Assembly: GCA_016098155.1 (NCBI GenBank)
Contig: JAAAJB010000460.1
Coordinates: 1 to 28,649, forward strand
Direction of reading: 5' to 3'
Source of the DNA: Actinomortierella ambigua
Lineage: Eukaryota > Mortierellomycota > Mortierellomycetes > Mortierellales > Mortierellaceae
DNA length: 28,649 nt
The notes beneath the pieces are model-generated. The model was not told the DNA's origin and did no database searches. It was given only the letters and a program-made list of their open reading frames with translations. Both the position numbers and the translations under genes were made by a program. Below, piece after piece: positions 18,666-28,649 of the stretch (position 1 is the first letter of the stretch; the number at the start of each line of letters is the position of its first letter).

Positions 18666-21600
18666 ATGGCCGACAACAACAATCCCGCTGCTGTCCCTGC
18701 TGCCGGACAGCAGTCCTCCGCTGAAAAGTCTAAGAATGCTGACAAGAATGAGGCTAAGCGGTTAGCCAAGATGGAGAAGTTCCTTGCTAAGCAGAAGGTA
18801 AGCCTCTCACTACCCCCCACACCGCCTGAACCGTTCGAATCGCAACAAGTTGGCATGGAATGAGGGCATGTAGGGGCTCACTGGTATGGGGCACCCAACC
18901 TGTAATGCTTCATCAAACTAGGGATGAACCAAGTTTTGGAAGGGTCCCTGGGAACGAAATTGGCGAAAACAAACCCTATCCCACTTTCCATTACTGACTC
19001 AATGTCTTCTACTCTTATTTACTGTCCATCTTTTAGGCCCAGGCTGAAAAGGCAAAGACCGCCCCAGCCCCCAAGGAGGAGAAGAAGGCCAAGGCTGAGA
19101 AGGCTCCTGTTGCCGCTACACCCGAGCCCGCGTTTGTCAACACAACCCCTGCAGGCGAGAAGAAGGACATGTCGCAACCCATGGCGGCGAGCTATAACCC
19201 ACGCGCGGTCGAGTCAGCCTGGAACGACTGGTGGGAGAAGGAGGGATTCTTCCAGCCCGAGCTGACCGCAGACGGTCAGGTCAAGCCTGAGGGTCTGTTT
19301 GTCGTTGCAGCACCTCCCCCCAACGTCACTGGATCGCTGCACATTGGACATGCGCTGGCGGTGACGATTCAGGACGGACTGGCCCGTTGGAGCCGTATGT
19401 TGGGTAAGACGGTGCTGTTCAACCCCGGCACAGATCACGCCGGTATTTCGACTCAGGCTGTCGTCGAGAAGCAGTTGTGGAAGGAGCAGAAGAAGACGCG
19501 TCACGATCTGGGACGCGAGGTCTTTGTTGAGGAGATCTGGAAGTGGAAGGATGTCTATCACAAGCGCATCTCGGATCAGGTCAAGCGCCTCGGTGCCTCC
19601 TATGACTGGTCCCGCGAGGCCTTCACCCTCAGCCCCTCCCTGTCCAAGGCCGTCACAGAGACGTTCTGCACACTGCACGAGGAAGGCGTCATCTACCGTG
19701 CTACCCGTCTGGTCAATTGGTGCACGGCCCTGAACACTGCCCTGTCCAACTTGGAGGTCGAGAGCAAGGAGTTGTCTGGTCGCACACTGATGAACGTCCC
19801 TGGTTACGACGCCAAGGAGAAGTTTGAGTTTGGTGTCCTGATCTCGTTCGCCTACCCCGTTGAGGGCTCGGACGAGAAGATTGTCGTCGCCACTACCCGT
19901 ATTGAGACCATGATTGGTGATACCGCCGTCGCTGTTCACCCCCAGGATCCTCGTTACAAGGTACTAATAACTTTTGGGTCTCTTGCAGCAAAGTTGGTGC
20001 TTCTCTCTCTTCCAAGTTTTCTAACACCTTTCTTTTTTATTTATTTTTTATTCACCCTCAACGTATTTCATTTAGCACCTTCACGGCAAGTTTGTTGTTC
20101 ACCCCTTCTCTGGACGCCGCATTCCTATTATTACGGATGACATTGTTGTGGATATGGCTTTCGGTACGGGAGCTGTCAAGATGACACCCGCTCACGATTT
20201 CAACGATTACGAGGTCGGCAAGCGTCACAACCTCGAGTTTATCAACATTCTTAACGACGACGGCACGCTGAACAACAACTGCGGTCCCTTCACCGGCATG
20301 AAGCGCTTCCACGCTCGTGTTGCAGTTCTCAACGCCCTCAAGGAGAAGGGCCTGTACATTGAGACAAAGGACAATGCCATGGTCGTCCCTGTCTGCTCCA
20401 AGACGGGTGATGTGATTGAGCCTCTGATGAAGCCCCAGTGGTGGGTGAACTGCAAGGACATGGCCGCCGCTGCTCTCCAGGCTGCCAAGGACGGTGATCT
20501 GACCATCCGCCCCCAGACGTCTGAGAAGGACTACTACCGCTGGATGGAGAACATCAACGACTGGTGCATCTCGCGTCAGATCTGGTGGGGCCACCGTGTC
20601 CCAGCCTATTTCGTCCGCTTTGCCGATGATGAGGAGCAGGACTTTGCCGATGGTCAATACTGGGTCTCTGGCCGAACCCTGGAGGCGGCCGAGGAGGCAG
20701 CAAACAAAAAGTTCCCCGGCAAGAAGTTTACGTTGGAGCAGGATCCAGATGTGCTGGACACGTGGTTCTCGTCGGGTCTGTGGCCGTTCTCGATCTTGGG
20801 ATGGCCCGAGAAGACGGCGGATTTCGAAAAGTTTTACCCAACGACGTTGTTGGAGACTGGTTGGGACATTCTTTTCTTCTGGGTCGCGCGTATGGTGATG
20901 CTCGGCATCAAGATGACGGGCAAGGTGCCATTCTCGGAGGTGTTCTGCCACGCTCTGATCCGTGATGCTCAGGGCCGCAAGATGTCCAAGTCGCTTGGCA
21001 ACGTCATTGATCCCCTGGACGTCATTGAGGGCATTACGCTCCAGAGCTTGCACGACAAGCTGCGCCAGGGCAACTTGGACCCCCGCGAGATCACGCGTGC
21101 CGAGGCTGGTCAAAAGGCCGATTTCCCCAACGGCATTCCCGAGTGCGGTTCGGATGCGCTGCGATTCTGCTTGGGTGCTTACTCGGCCTTTGGACGTGAC
21201 ATCAACCTGGATATTAACCGTGTGGACGGCTACCGCAAGTTCTGCAACAAGCTGTGGAACGCGACGCGCTTTGCGCTGTTGAAGCTCGACGATGGCTTTG
21301 TTCCCAAGCCGACAAACGCCAAGACGGGCCACGAGTCGTTGGCGGAGCGCTGGATCCTGCACAAGCTCAACTTGGCGGCGAAGGAGGTCAACTCCCAGAT
21401 GGAGCAGCGCAACTTTATGAAGGCCACGGAGGCTGTGTACAACTTTTGGTTGTATGAGCTGTGCGATGTCTACATCGAGATCATCAAGCCCGTCACCGAT
21501 GGCAACGACGCCGTCGCCAAGCGATCGGCCCAGGACACCCTGTACACGTGCTTGGAGGGCGCTCTGCGCATGCTGCACCCCTTCATGCCCTTCTTGACCG

Positions 21601-22193
21601 AGGAGCTGTACCAGCGCCTGCCACGCCGTCCCGAGGACAAGGTCCCCACCATCTGCAAGTCGGCGTACCCGGTCTTCCGCAAGGACTATGACGACGAGGG
21701 CGCCGAGGCCGATTTCGAGTTGGTCTTCCAGGTCATTCGAGCGGGTCGCTCGCTGATGGCCGATTACAACTTGATCAAGGGCGCCCAGATCTTTGTCGAT
21801 GCGTCGCCCGAGATTGCCAAGCTTCTCCGATCGGAGGAGGCCGGTATTATGACGCTCATCAAGGGATGCCAGTCGTGCAAGGTCGTTGAGGTGGCGCAGG
21901 GCACCAAGGTGCCCGAGGGCTGTGCGGCGTCGACGATCCGTGATGGCTGCATTGTGCACCTGTTGGTTAAGGGTATGGTCGATGTCGATGCGGAGGTGGC
22001 CAAGATTGAGAAGAAGCTGGTCAAGGTCACCAAGGCCCACCAGGATCTGGTCAAGAAGACGCAGGAGGCTACCTACGTGACCAAGGTCCGCGAGGATATC
22101 CGTGCCACGAACGATGTCAAGATCAAGGACTATGAGGCGGAGATCGAGACGCTGAACAAGAGCATCCAGATGTTCTTGAAGCTCAAGGATTAA
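18666..22193 (+). CDS. VAS1: Valyl-tRNA synthetase, class I, 1057 aa
   Basis: Three exons: 18666-18797, 19037-19960, 20076-22193 (1058 codons), introns 239 and 115 bp in phase 0. The N-terminus to residue 88 is Lys/Ala/Glu-rich, like the appended domain of eukaryotic VARS. The class I core follows: [17 protein letters not shown] with HIGH at 146-149, the CP1 editing domain with [19 protein letters not shown], and KMSKS at 654-658 in [14 protein letters not shown]. The anticodon-binding helical domain and a C-terminal coiled coil ([15 protein letters not shown]...) complete it. It charges tRNA-Val and edits Thr-tRNA-Val. The ATG context CACCATGGC is excellent. Codon use is strongly biased to C/G endings, a sign of high expression. 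No mitochondrial targeting peptide is seen from this start. Confidence 0.98.
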
Positions 22194-22355
22194 GCAGCTG
22201 TGCGTGTTTTTTTTTGTCTATTCGTCGTTGTTATATTTCCCTGTTTTATTTTGTTTTAGAGGGAGATGGTCTCTATCCCTACTTCCGAGGTTGATCAATG
22301 CTTTTTCAATAGAGGATGGTTACACCTTTTGTACTTTAGAGTGCAGTTGATGAAT

Positions 22356-22398
<43 letters not shown>

Positions 22399-22518
22399 CT
22401 TCAAATCATCTTCATCCTTGCGAAGCCTAAAATATTCTAGGATGCAATTATTTTATTATTGTTAAGTTGGAGGTTTCCCCACTGACTCTTTCCTGTCTCT
22501 TCATTCTGATAGCTTCCT
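22194..22518. other. Convergent 3' UTR region with (AG)n microsatellite
   Basis: 325 bp between the stop codons of the synthetase (+) and the sphingomyelinase-like gene (-). It holds T-runs and a 33-bp AG repeat. No coding potential is seen. Confidence 0.6.
22361..22393 (+). repeat. (AG)n dinucleotide microsatellite
   Basis: About 16 uninterrupted AG units lie in the space between convergent genes; a candidate length polymorphism. Confidence 0.92.
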
Positions 22519-24008
22519 TTAGAGAATTGCCTTGATGGTGTTGAAAATAGGGTAGTGGTCTACAGGGGGTGGGCCAAGGAAGAAATGACAACAAAAGCGT
22601 TAGTTTATAAAGTTTGTCTCGACGAAGAAAGCGCAGGCAAGCAAAACCAATTACCTCCCCATCGAGAGCTTCTGCTTACCCGAATATTCATCCCAGGTTT
22701 CGCCCTTGAGCACATAAGACGGTGACTTGATCTTTAGCGCGTCCTGGACGTTGGACTGCGCCTGTGCATGGTTCTTGTCCACCAAAGTAAAGTCAATGTA
22801 CTGGGGTGCATCAGAGGGGTAGTAGTAATTCGCAATCGCGTTCGCAGTCGGATCCCAGGTGCTCGAGTGGCCGGTGTAAGCTGTCGGCCGGTGGGCTTGT
22901 AGCGCGTTACCCAACACGGAATTGTCAAACTCGGCCGTGTCACGGACGATGTTAAAGTCGCCAGACATCAGGACGAGCTCGTTCTTGGGAATGTTCTTGC
23001 CGTCGATGTAGCTGCGCATCTCTTGCAACTGTATCATTCGCATTGACGCCGCCTGGCCCCATCGACAGCCCTTGTCGTCTGACTGCAGATGTGTTCCAAA
23101 GATGTGCAGGTTCTTGCCCTTGTAGTTGATCTTGACATAGGCGAATCCCTTGAGTGCGAACCTATCCAAAGGATGGGGTTTGAGCGATGAATACTGAATG
23201 CCAAAGATAGATAGATGGAGAGAAAAGATTCATTCGTTCTTCTTGTGCGAAGAGAGGAATTAACTGTACCAGTCGGCACCGCAACCAACGGTGTAGATGT
23301 ATTGGTGCTTCTCAAGGATTGGCCACTTGGACATAATCACAACGCCTATCATTGAGAAAGAAAAAGAAAAAAAGAAGTAAAGTTAGCAGGGCGACGTGCA
23401 CCAAATGACGGAGCCGAATGAACTTTCTCCTCCCAGCCTTGCATAACTAACCTCCGTTCAGTGGCGTCAGATAATTGTAGGATCCTGTAGTAGAGTCCCA
23501 GTTCGATTTCGTATGACCGACGGCCTCTGTCCAGTATGGATCTAGAATGAAGGGGAGTCGGCCAATAAATTTTCGTTAACGGTATGAGCATAGTGGTTTT
23601 CTTTTTTATGTGCCCTTCAACATGAATGTGTTTTGTCTTACATTCACTCTTGAGACCATTCACTAGTGTATCGCGTGGACTCTTGTCCCAGGCTTCTGAA
23701 AAGACAAGAACGTCATGGCTCTTCATGAAATCCGCTTGGGCAATCAAACCAGCACGGTGAACTAATGAGAAAGAAAAGTGTCAGCACATCTAATACACAA
23801 ATGACAGTGTTCAGGGAAGCTCAGACTTTTGTTTGCATATTTGTTTTTCAAAGACGCTACCTTGACCCCAGTTAGGATAGAGGTATAGCGACATGAGGTA
23901 GACGTTATAGCTAGTGATGCTAAGTGTAACATTTGTGGCGCTCTGAACAGACTGAGCGACAAAAGGCATTATTGCCGCTGCAATAGAAGCTAGACGGAAA
24001 AACTTCAT
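22519..24008 (-). CDS. Secreted sphingomyelin phosphodiesterase C-like enzyme (DNase I-fold), 318 aa
   Basis: Six exons: 24008-23861, 23761-23642, 23541-23452, 23345-23270, 23161-22680, 22559-22519 (319 codons), introns 99-120 bp. Residues 1-23 ([16 protein letters not shown]...) form a signal peptide. The endonuclease/exonuclease/phosphatase fold shows its metal and catalytic residues: Asn in SYNVYLMS, Glu72 in VFSEAWD, His169 in GTHLQSD, Asp213/Asn215 in SGDFN, and Asp306-His307 in YSDHYP. The order and spacing fit the neutral sphingomyelinase C branch, which cleaves sphingomyelin-type lipids to ceramide plus phosphocholine. Bacterial relatives include secreted haemolytic enzymes; the fungal role could be lipid scavenging or membrane remodelling. 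The last exon is only 41 nt but supplies the essential Asp-His pair; reading through its donor gives a false stop at 22651. Exact lipid substrate unknown. Confidence 0.9.
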
Positions 24009-25560
24009 TTTGGGAAGACAAACCAAAAAAATACAAGGTCGAGGGAGAGGTATGTGAAAGTTGGGGTGAGGATGAGGTTAAGAGAGTTAGGGTTGAGTGG
24101 ATTTTGTGGGTTCTTGAAAGGGTTTAAATACGACATGGGCGGAAAAAAAACAAAAAAACAACAAGGTGAGCATCCCATGCACACAAAAGAGCATCAATAG
24201 TTGGCTGAAAAAACCGCCATCGAAGGGAATGCTGCATGTGGGTGGCGAGCGGGCTATTGGATGGAGAAACTCTCGTTACTGTCCACTCGGTGAGCCGTTC
24301 TAAGCTTTCACCTTCTTGACCATGGTACCCATAACCAGTACTGGATAGTTAGGAGGCGCAACTACGAATATTCGTTTCAAACCATAAACGTGCGTACCTT
24401 TTGAACGCCCAAAAAGTCTATCGTACAGGGAGTACCATGGGTCAATTGCGGAGATGGAAGGCGGCGTTGCCACAACAAGTAGATAAGGTGGTCTGGAGAG
24501 CTGCTGGCACGCGACCGTTCCCATAATTATTTTGTCATCGAGTCAGTACCCTGAAAGTATGCCTGGCTCTGGGTCTGACGCCGCGACAAACATATGGAGT
24601 GTAGCCCCAGTGATCCATTGACGGGCTCACTACATCTTTCCACCAGCGAAAGGCACAACGAAGAACGAAGTCAGAAAAACACACACACACACAGTCGATA
24701 GCTACAGTGCAGCACAACTGTATTCTCTTTGCTTAAAGGACACACAAGCGAAAGAATGATGTGTATGATAGCGCGCCCAAACCAAGTCCAATCATCATCA
24801 TTGATGCCTTTGGTTCATAAGCCCACATCAAGAATTCTACCCTCCCACGACTTTGAGGTGGAATTGTCTGTCTTCATTCTCCTCGTCCAGAGACCTACCA
24901 CTAAATTAGCCGTTGGTTTCATTGGCAAGGAAGGGGGAGGAGAGGGGATCACTGGTCGCCACTTACTTGCTCATCGAATATGTTGGTACAAAGTCTTTGA
25001 ACAAATGGGTCGGCCAAACCCTAAAAGGTACAAACAGTAGCATTCTGGATTCAAGGGAGAGAGCGAGAGAGCAAAGAGTGAAAGAGTGAAGGGGGGTGGG
25101 GCAAGGCAGAGAGCATGTACCTTGCATGTCGACTGTGAACCTTGTTCGGCGTGTCCAGGTTCCACTCTCATGGTGTTCGGAGTACGTACTTGACCGGGCA
25201 CCATGGCAGACAGAGCCCTCCAACACTGTAAGAAGTATTCAGCTACATCGCCATAGACCTCGTAAGGGTGTAGAAAGCCTTTTGGCTGCGATGAGTCTCA
25301 AGTGTCCATTACACGTGGTTCTACAAAGTACTTTCCTTGGAAACTCAAGTTTACGTCCTGATAATGCACTAGTTCTTGCAGATCCTACATGCCTCGACTC
25401 CACAAGTATGTATCTCAAGGAGCGCGGGAAACAGAGATGCTCATTCTGCCAACACTCGTCCATGTTTGATCTGAGACATACTGGTTTATTTCTGGTCTGC
25501 GGTGCAAGGCGTGCTACATTCCGATAAGTACACTTGAATCTTTGGGGATGTTTATTTCTC
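24009..25560. other. 1.55-kb intergenic region between two minus-strand genes
   Basis: The left part is the sphingomyelinase-like promoter, the right part the 3' UTR of the monooxygenase. Two adjacent minus-strand open segments (24717-24535 and 24524-24300) look protein-like but lie in different frames and match no family I know; a plus-strand frame at 25126-25527 has several Cys/His but no recognisable fold. No gene is called. Confidence 0.5.
24123..24130 (-). promoter_or_regulatory. TATA box of the sphingomyelinase-like gene
   Basis: The minus strand reads TATTTAAA about 115 bp upstream of the ATG at 24008, the same spacing as seen for the SMP-like gene. Confidence 0.5.
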
Positions 25561-27628
25561 TCAAAGATGATTTCCTTTTTCGAGTTTAGCCAGTTTGGTG
25601 GATTCCCACTGTGGTAGTCCTGGAACAGTACCCTTGTCGGCTACAAGGGGTAAGAAAACAGCTTGTGGTCTGAACGCGTTCAGTACACGTCGCGTAGAGT
25701 GAAACAGAAGATCAGAGACATGTCGAAGTTAGGTCTTTTTTCCTTCGCGCTATTCTCATCGTCAGCCGATCCGACGTCCTCATAATAACTCTTACCTGGA
25801 CAGGTACCCTCTGTCAAGTGCTTTTTGTTCAAGAAACTTGGGGATATAATTCAGTGCAATGTTGCGCATAACTCTGTCAATCCATGTCTTTTTACGCCCC
25901 CCCCCCCAAAAAAAAATAGAAGTAATGGTACATTTTAGTGCAACGCGACAGTTTAAAGCTCACCAGTACATTTGGGGGTATACAATTTTCATCCACTCCC
26001 TCCCTTCCCCTTTTCTCTGCCTCATCATCGATGAAGGGATCGATACCTTTCCGGCAAAGATCTTGCCAAATTGCTTGCTAAGTTGACAAGCGTACTCCGC
26101 AAACTCGTAGCGTGATGCGCGGTACCGGGCAAAGGCATTCGTAATCTCCTCAGGTGTCCAATTTTCAATGTCAAAAATGGCGTTGGCCAACTGCGTCGCC
26201 TCCATGATAGCCGTATTGGCACCCATTCCAGCCGAGGGCAGCATCTAATATGAGGGAAGAGTCACATCCATTAGGACCACCTCGTATTCGCCCGACACAT
26301 TAAGAATATGAAGTTCAATGACGCGATGGAGAACTCTTGATACCTTATGGCATGCTGTAGTAGGGTATCGCATGTTTGGATGCGACAGAGTGGAGGAGGA
26401 GAAGGAGGAGGGGGGGTTTTTTTTAGTGCCTTAATCTTCAAACCAAAGGACCGCCGCATTGACAACATACCGGAAACTAGAAAAAAAAACCCCCCTTACC
26501 ATCACCGATAAGAACAGCTCGACCATGGTACCAAGTTGTAAAAAGCTTTTCTTCCAGCATGATCTTGGAGATGAGATCCTTGGGTGTGGCATCGATCAGC
26601 TGGCCCAAGGTACGGCCCTTACCGTAAGGGGCTGGAAAATCGCGGGTGTCGTTGCACATCTGAGCAGCTCCCTCAGGCCCCCATTGAGCGTTTCGGAACA
26701 CATCCGACTCTTTGTCGGCTTCCTCATCGAGTTTGTAAGATACTGCCCAACCAATGGTGTTGTCAGGCAAAGTAAATGCTCCCCACTAGGATGAGATATG
26801 CAAGAAGAGGGGAGGGGAAGGGAGGGGGACAAAGTCAATGAGAAGAATGTTCGACACTAGAGGAACGTTCGCGTGTATCATAGCTCTAATAGGCCTCAGT
26901 CTTCCCCTCACGGTGGGGCTGAGCCAACATACCGAGTAAGTATTCGTCTTGCTCATCATGACCTGGAATTGGCATGTAGGCTCAAGAAGTTCGGGCCAGA
27001 CCTGGGTATCAAGAGGCTGTGTCGTGCCTAGTACACACACATGAGAGAAGGACAATGGCTCTGCGTCTTCCTTGGGCAACTGGCCAGCCTCTTGAAGCTG
27101 CTTATACATGGCTTGCCGGACGCCGCTGTAGGCACCATCAGCTCCAACAAGAATCTCAGCATAAAACTTGTCACCCTCGGCACAGCGCACGGTCACGGTG
27201 GGTTGGTCGTCGGCTTGCTCAATGTCGACGACCTTTTTGCCGTACAGGATCTTGTCCTTGGGAATCAGGCTGGCGAGGATGTCGTGCAACTTGCAGCGGG
27301 CAATGATCAGACTCGGGTAGCCGGCTCTCTCCTGGGTATCACGGAAATCCATGGAGCCAATACGAGTCGAGTCCTCGTACACGACGGCGCACTCAACGGC
27401 CTCCATAGTATGCTTCTGGAGCTCATCGTAGATGCCCAATTGAATCGCCAGCGCTTGGACACTGGGTGACACAGCAAGACTGCTGCCGAGTGGAACAACT
27501 TTGGTGGCCCGCTCAAGGATGACATAGCCGATGTTTGCCTTTTCAAGTAATGCACCAAGGCAGAGACCACCCAAGCCTGCACCAACGATCACGACTTGAT
27601 ACTGTTGCGCAGAAGACGTGGTGGACAT
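25561..27628 (-). CDS. FAD-dependent monooxygenase (aromatic-ring hydroxylase/zeaxanthin epoxidase-like), 463 aa, with microexon
   Basis: Six exons: 27628-26933, 26785-26500, 26354-26344 (11 nt), 26244-26047, 25887-25796, 25669-25561 (464 codons); introns 99-159 bp. Motifs in order: the Rossmann GxGxxG at residues 16-21 (VVIVGAGLGG) with Glu39 (VILERA) binding FAD ribose; the DG motif in VGADGAYSGVRQ (Asp164); and the GD motif IGDACHKMLPSAGMGAN (Asp327), whose ACHK is encoded by the microexon. The C-terminal exons give TWIDRVMRNIALNYIPKF and FLPLVADKGTVPGLP, characteristic of a large monooxygenase family in Mortierella-like fungi (from memory). It should use NAD(P)H and O2 to hydroxylate a small molecule; the substrate is unknown and no biosynthetic neighbours are present. 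No signal peptide at this start; an in-frame ATG at 27856 lies beyond the TATA-like site. Confidence 0.93.
26344..26354 (-). other. 11-nt microexon of the FAD monooxygenase
   Basis: CATGCCATAAG lies between a CTACAG acceptor and a GTATCA donor. It completes a split Ala codon and encodes Cys-His-Lys, which joins IGD to MLPSAGMGAN and restores the conserved GDAxHxMxPxxGxG motif. Without it the frame is lost. Confidence 0.85.
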
Positions 27629-27732
27629 GGTTCTGACTCTTGTGTCAATGAAGGATGAATGAGTGTTGTAGAATGGAATGGGCTTGAATGAACGTTGATG
27701 AGCCCTTTCTTCCCCTCCAAGGCCCTCCCCCT

Positions 27733-27740
27733 CTTTTATG
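27733..27740 (-). promoter_or_regulatory. TATA-like element of the FAD monooxygenase
   Basis: The minus strand reads CATAAAAG about 105 bp upstream of the ATG at 27628, followed by an AGGGGGAGGG stretch. Weak consensus, supported mainly by spacing. Confidence 0.4.
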
Positions 27741-28324
27741 AACGTGCGGAAATCGAAAAAGAGATCTTGATCCCGGAATATCAAAAAATGGATTGTTGAC
27801 GAGAGCACCCGATGCGGCAGTGTGCACAGTCGACTTGAAGGGCTGTGCCGGGCCATTTGCGAGGCAGTGAGCCGTTCCTCTTTTCTCCGTCGCCCGAAAA
27901 CCTGTTGTTCTCTTTCAAATGCATCTATTCAGCATCAAGGGAGCTATTATTCCGACCGCTATTCCTCACCCCCCCCCTTCTTTCTTTGTCTCTGACACTT
28001 GTCTCGCTCGCTAAGGGAGTTGGCGTGCTAAGTGCTCGCCACTGAAGGAGGCTACAATGGTGTGGCACATTGTTCTTCCACATGAATGGATGGGCTTCTT
28101 CTGGTATTTGAAGGCATTGTGGAAGGGATCACAGCCACTTTCCCGCCACCGAGCTGTTCTCCCAACAGTCGACTTTGGAAAGCTCCGACAGGCCGGAGGG
28201 CGAGTTTTTTTTCAGATGCTGCTAGTTGTACTATATGTGAAAATAAGCTCATGCCTTGATGTCCTCATCCTTGTACGACTTTGAATTTTATGCATTGCAC
28301 AAGGACAGTTGAATTTGTACGCCT

Positions 28325-28343
28325 ACCCACCCACCCACCCACC
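28325..28343 (+). repeat. (ACCC)n tetranucleotide repeat
   Basis: Nearly five ACCC units in the promoter region of the right-edge gene. The opposite strand is a GGGT repeat that could form a G-quadruplex. Confidence 0.85.
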
Positions 28344-28394
28344 GATGATCTCTTCCACCGATAATTTGTGTGCAAGCAAGCTCAATGTCCTAGT

Positions 28395-28400
28395 CACGTG
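28395..28400. promoter_or_regulatory. CACGTG E-box upstream of the right-edge gene
   Basis: A perfect CACGTG (TAGTCACGTGATT) lies 132 bp before the ATG at 28532. An ACGCGT (MluI cell-cycle-box-like) is 60 bp closer. Both are candidate sites only. Confidence 0.35.
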
Positions 28401-28531
28401 ATTGAGGCCTCAGAGTCGCCTATCCTAAAAACGAGGATGGCCAAAAACCTAAAAACGCGTCTTCGTCTTTCACTTGACTTTCTACATCCTCTCTTTCACA
28501 CCGACTTCACACATCACACACAACACTCACC

Positions 28532-28649
28532 ATGACAACAACACATTCCCACACGAAGGACTCTCTCGTCCTCTGCACAAGCTTTCTTTTTTTCCTCATC
28601 TTCCTCATGGTCCTATGGGCCAACCACACCATGTAAGTTTATGAATGAG
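28532..28649 (+). CDS. Small single-pass membrane protein, first exon only (cut by window edge)
   Basis: An ATG in good context (CTCACCATGACA) opens a frame that continues to a strong donor, GTAAGT, at 28633; exon 1 is 28532-28632, ending in phase 2, and the rest is intron running off the window. The 33 visible residues are a short polar start (TTTHSHTKDS) followed by a hydrophobic segment (LVLCTSFLFFLIFLMVLW), which is a membrane anchor or signal anchor. The family cannot be recognised from this fragment. Confidence 0.55.

Larger units (their letters stand above)
27629..28531. other. Divergent promoter region: FAD monooxygenase (-) and terminal membrane-protein gene (+)
   Basis: 903 bp with no supportable gene. 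It contains an (ACCC)n tract (28325-28343), CACGTG at 28395-28400, ACGCGT at 28455-28460, a repeated CCTAAAAACG (around 28425 and 28448), and a pyrimidine/CA-rich leader just before the ATG at 28532. Confidence 0.55.

Noticed and set aside
18798..19036. C/D-box snoRNA-like motifs in valyl-tRNA synthetase intron 1 (GGATGA and CTGA)
   Set aside because: The C box has a mismatch, no terminal stem can be paired, and no guide match was evident.
20058..22040. A 660-codon open frame antisense to valyl-tRNA synthetase exon 3 (and a 241-codon one at 19214-19939)
   Set aside because: The sense gene has strong bias for codons ending in C or G, which removes antisense stop codons. The translation is repetitive in Leu/Asp/Val/Gly/Ala and matches no fold. 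The sense frame is unquestionable.
22651..22679. Stop codon at 22651 as the end of the sphingomyelinase-like gene
   Set aside because: It lies in an intron: the donor at 22679 and acceptor at 22560 give the conserved C-terminal Asp-His motif and a total length divisible by three.
25096..25527. Plus-strand 143-codon open frame with Cys/His residues
   Set aside because: The first codon is GTG, the Cys/His spacing fits no zinc-binding family, and the region is the 3' flank of the minus-strand monooxygenase.
27629..27856. An upstream in-frame ATG that would add 76 residues to the FAD monooxygenase
   Set aside because: The added sequence is unlike the family, spans the TATA-like site, and the Rossmann motif sits at the normal distance from the downstream ATG (27628).

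Overview
The window is nuclear DNA of a filamentous, early-diverging fungus, most likely a Mortierellomycota (Mortierella-like) species. The evidence is eukaryotic: GT-AG introns of about 70-660 bp in nearly every gene, a Pol III tRNA with a T-run terminator, and peroxisomal and mitochondrial assembly genes with fungal-type sequences. Placement in Mortierellomycota is an inference from protein style (FAD monooxygenase family, polypyrimidine-rich introns, divergent HMG-box) and was not tested by a search.

Layout, left to right: the 3' part of a tRNA-Gln(CTG) at the edge; a small hydrophilic SMP/LEA-like stress protein (- strand, 607-810); a peroxisomal FMN-dependent 2-hydroxyacid oxidase ending in SKL (-, 4 exons, 1368-2989); COX19 (+, 3 exons, 3435-4605); a 3.3-kb gene-poor stretch; a 1057-residue Ser/Pro/Thr-rich protein with a divergent HMG box (+, 2 exons, 7898-11249); a THP1/CSN12/PCID2-family PCI protein (-, 7 exons, 11611-13654); an unknown membrane-anchored coiled-coil protein (+, 14402-15928); PEX12 (+, 5 exons, 16288-17989); cytosolic-type valyl-tRNA synthetase (+, 3 exons, 18666-22193); a secreted sphingomyelinase C-like phosphodiesterase (-, 6 exons, 22519-24008); a FAD-dependent monooxygenase with an 11-nt microexon (-, 6 exons, 25561-27628); and the first exon of a small membrane protein that runs off the right edge.

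The genes are mostly unrelated housekeeping functions, as usual for fungi. There is one loose theme: the hydroxyacid oxidase carries a peroxisomal PTS1 and PEX12 is part of the ubiquitin ligase needed for PTS-receptor recycling. No mobile element, CRISPR array or biosynthetic cluster is visible. Exon structures were assembled by hand from splice consensus, reading frame and family alignment. All multi-exon models except the right-edge partial sum to a multiple of three. The least certain boundary is the end of CSN12 exon 1.
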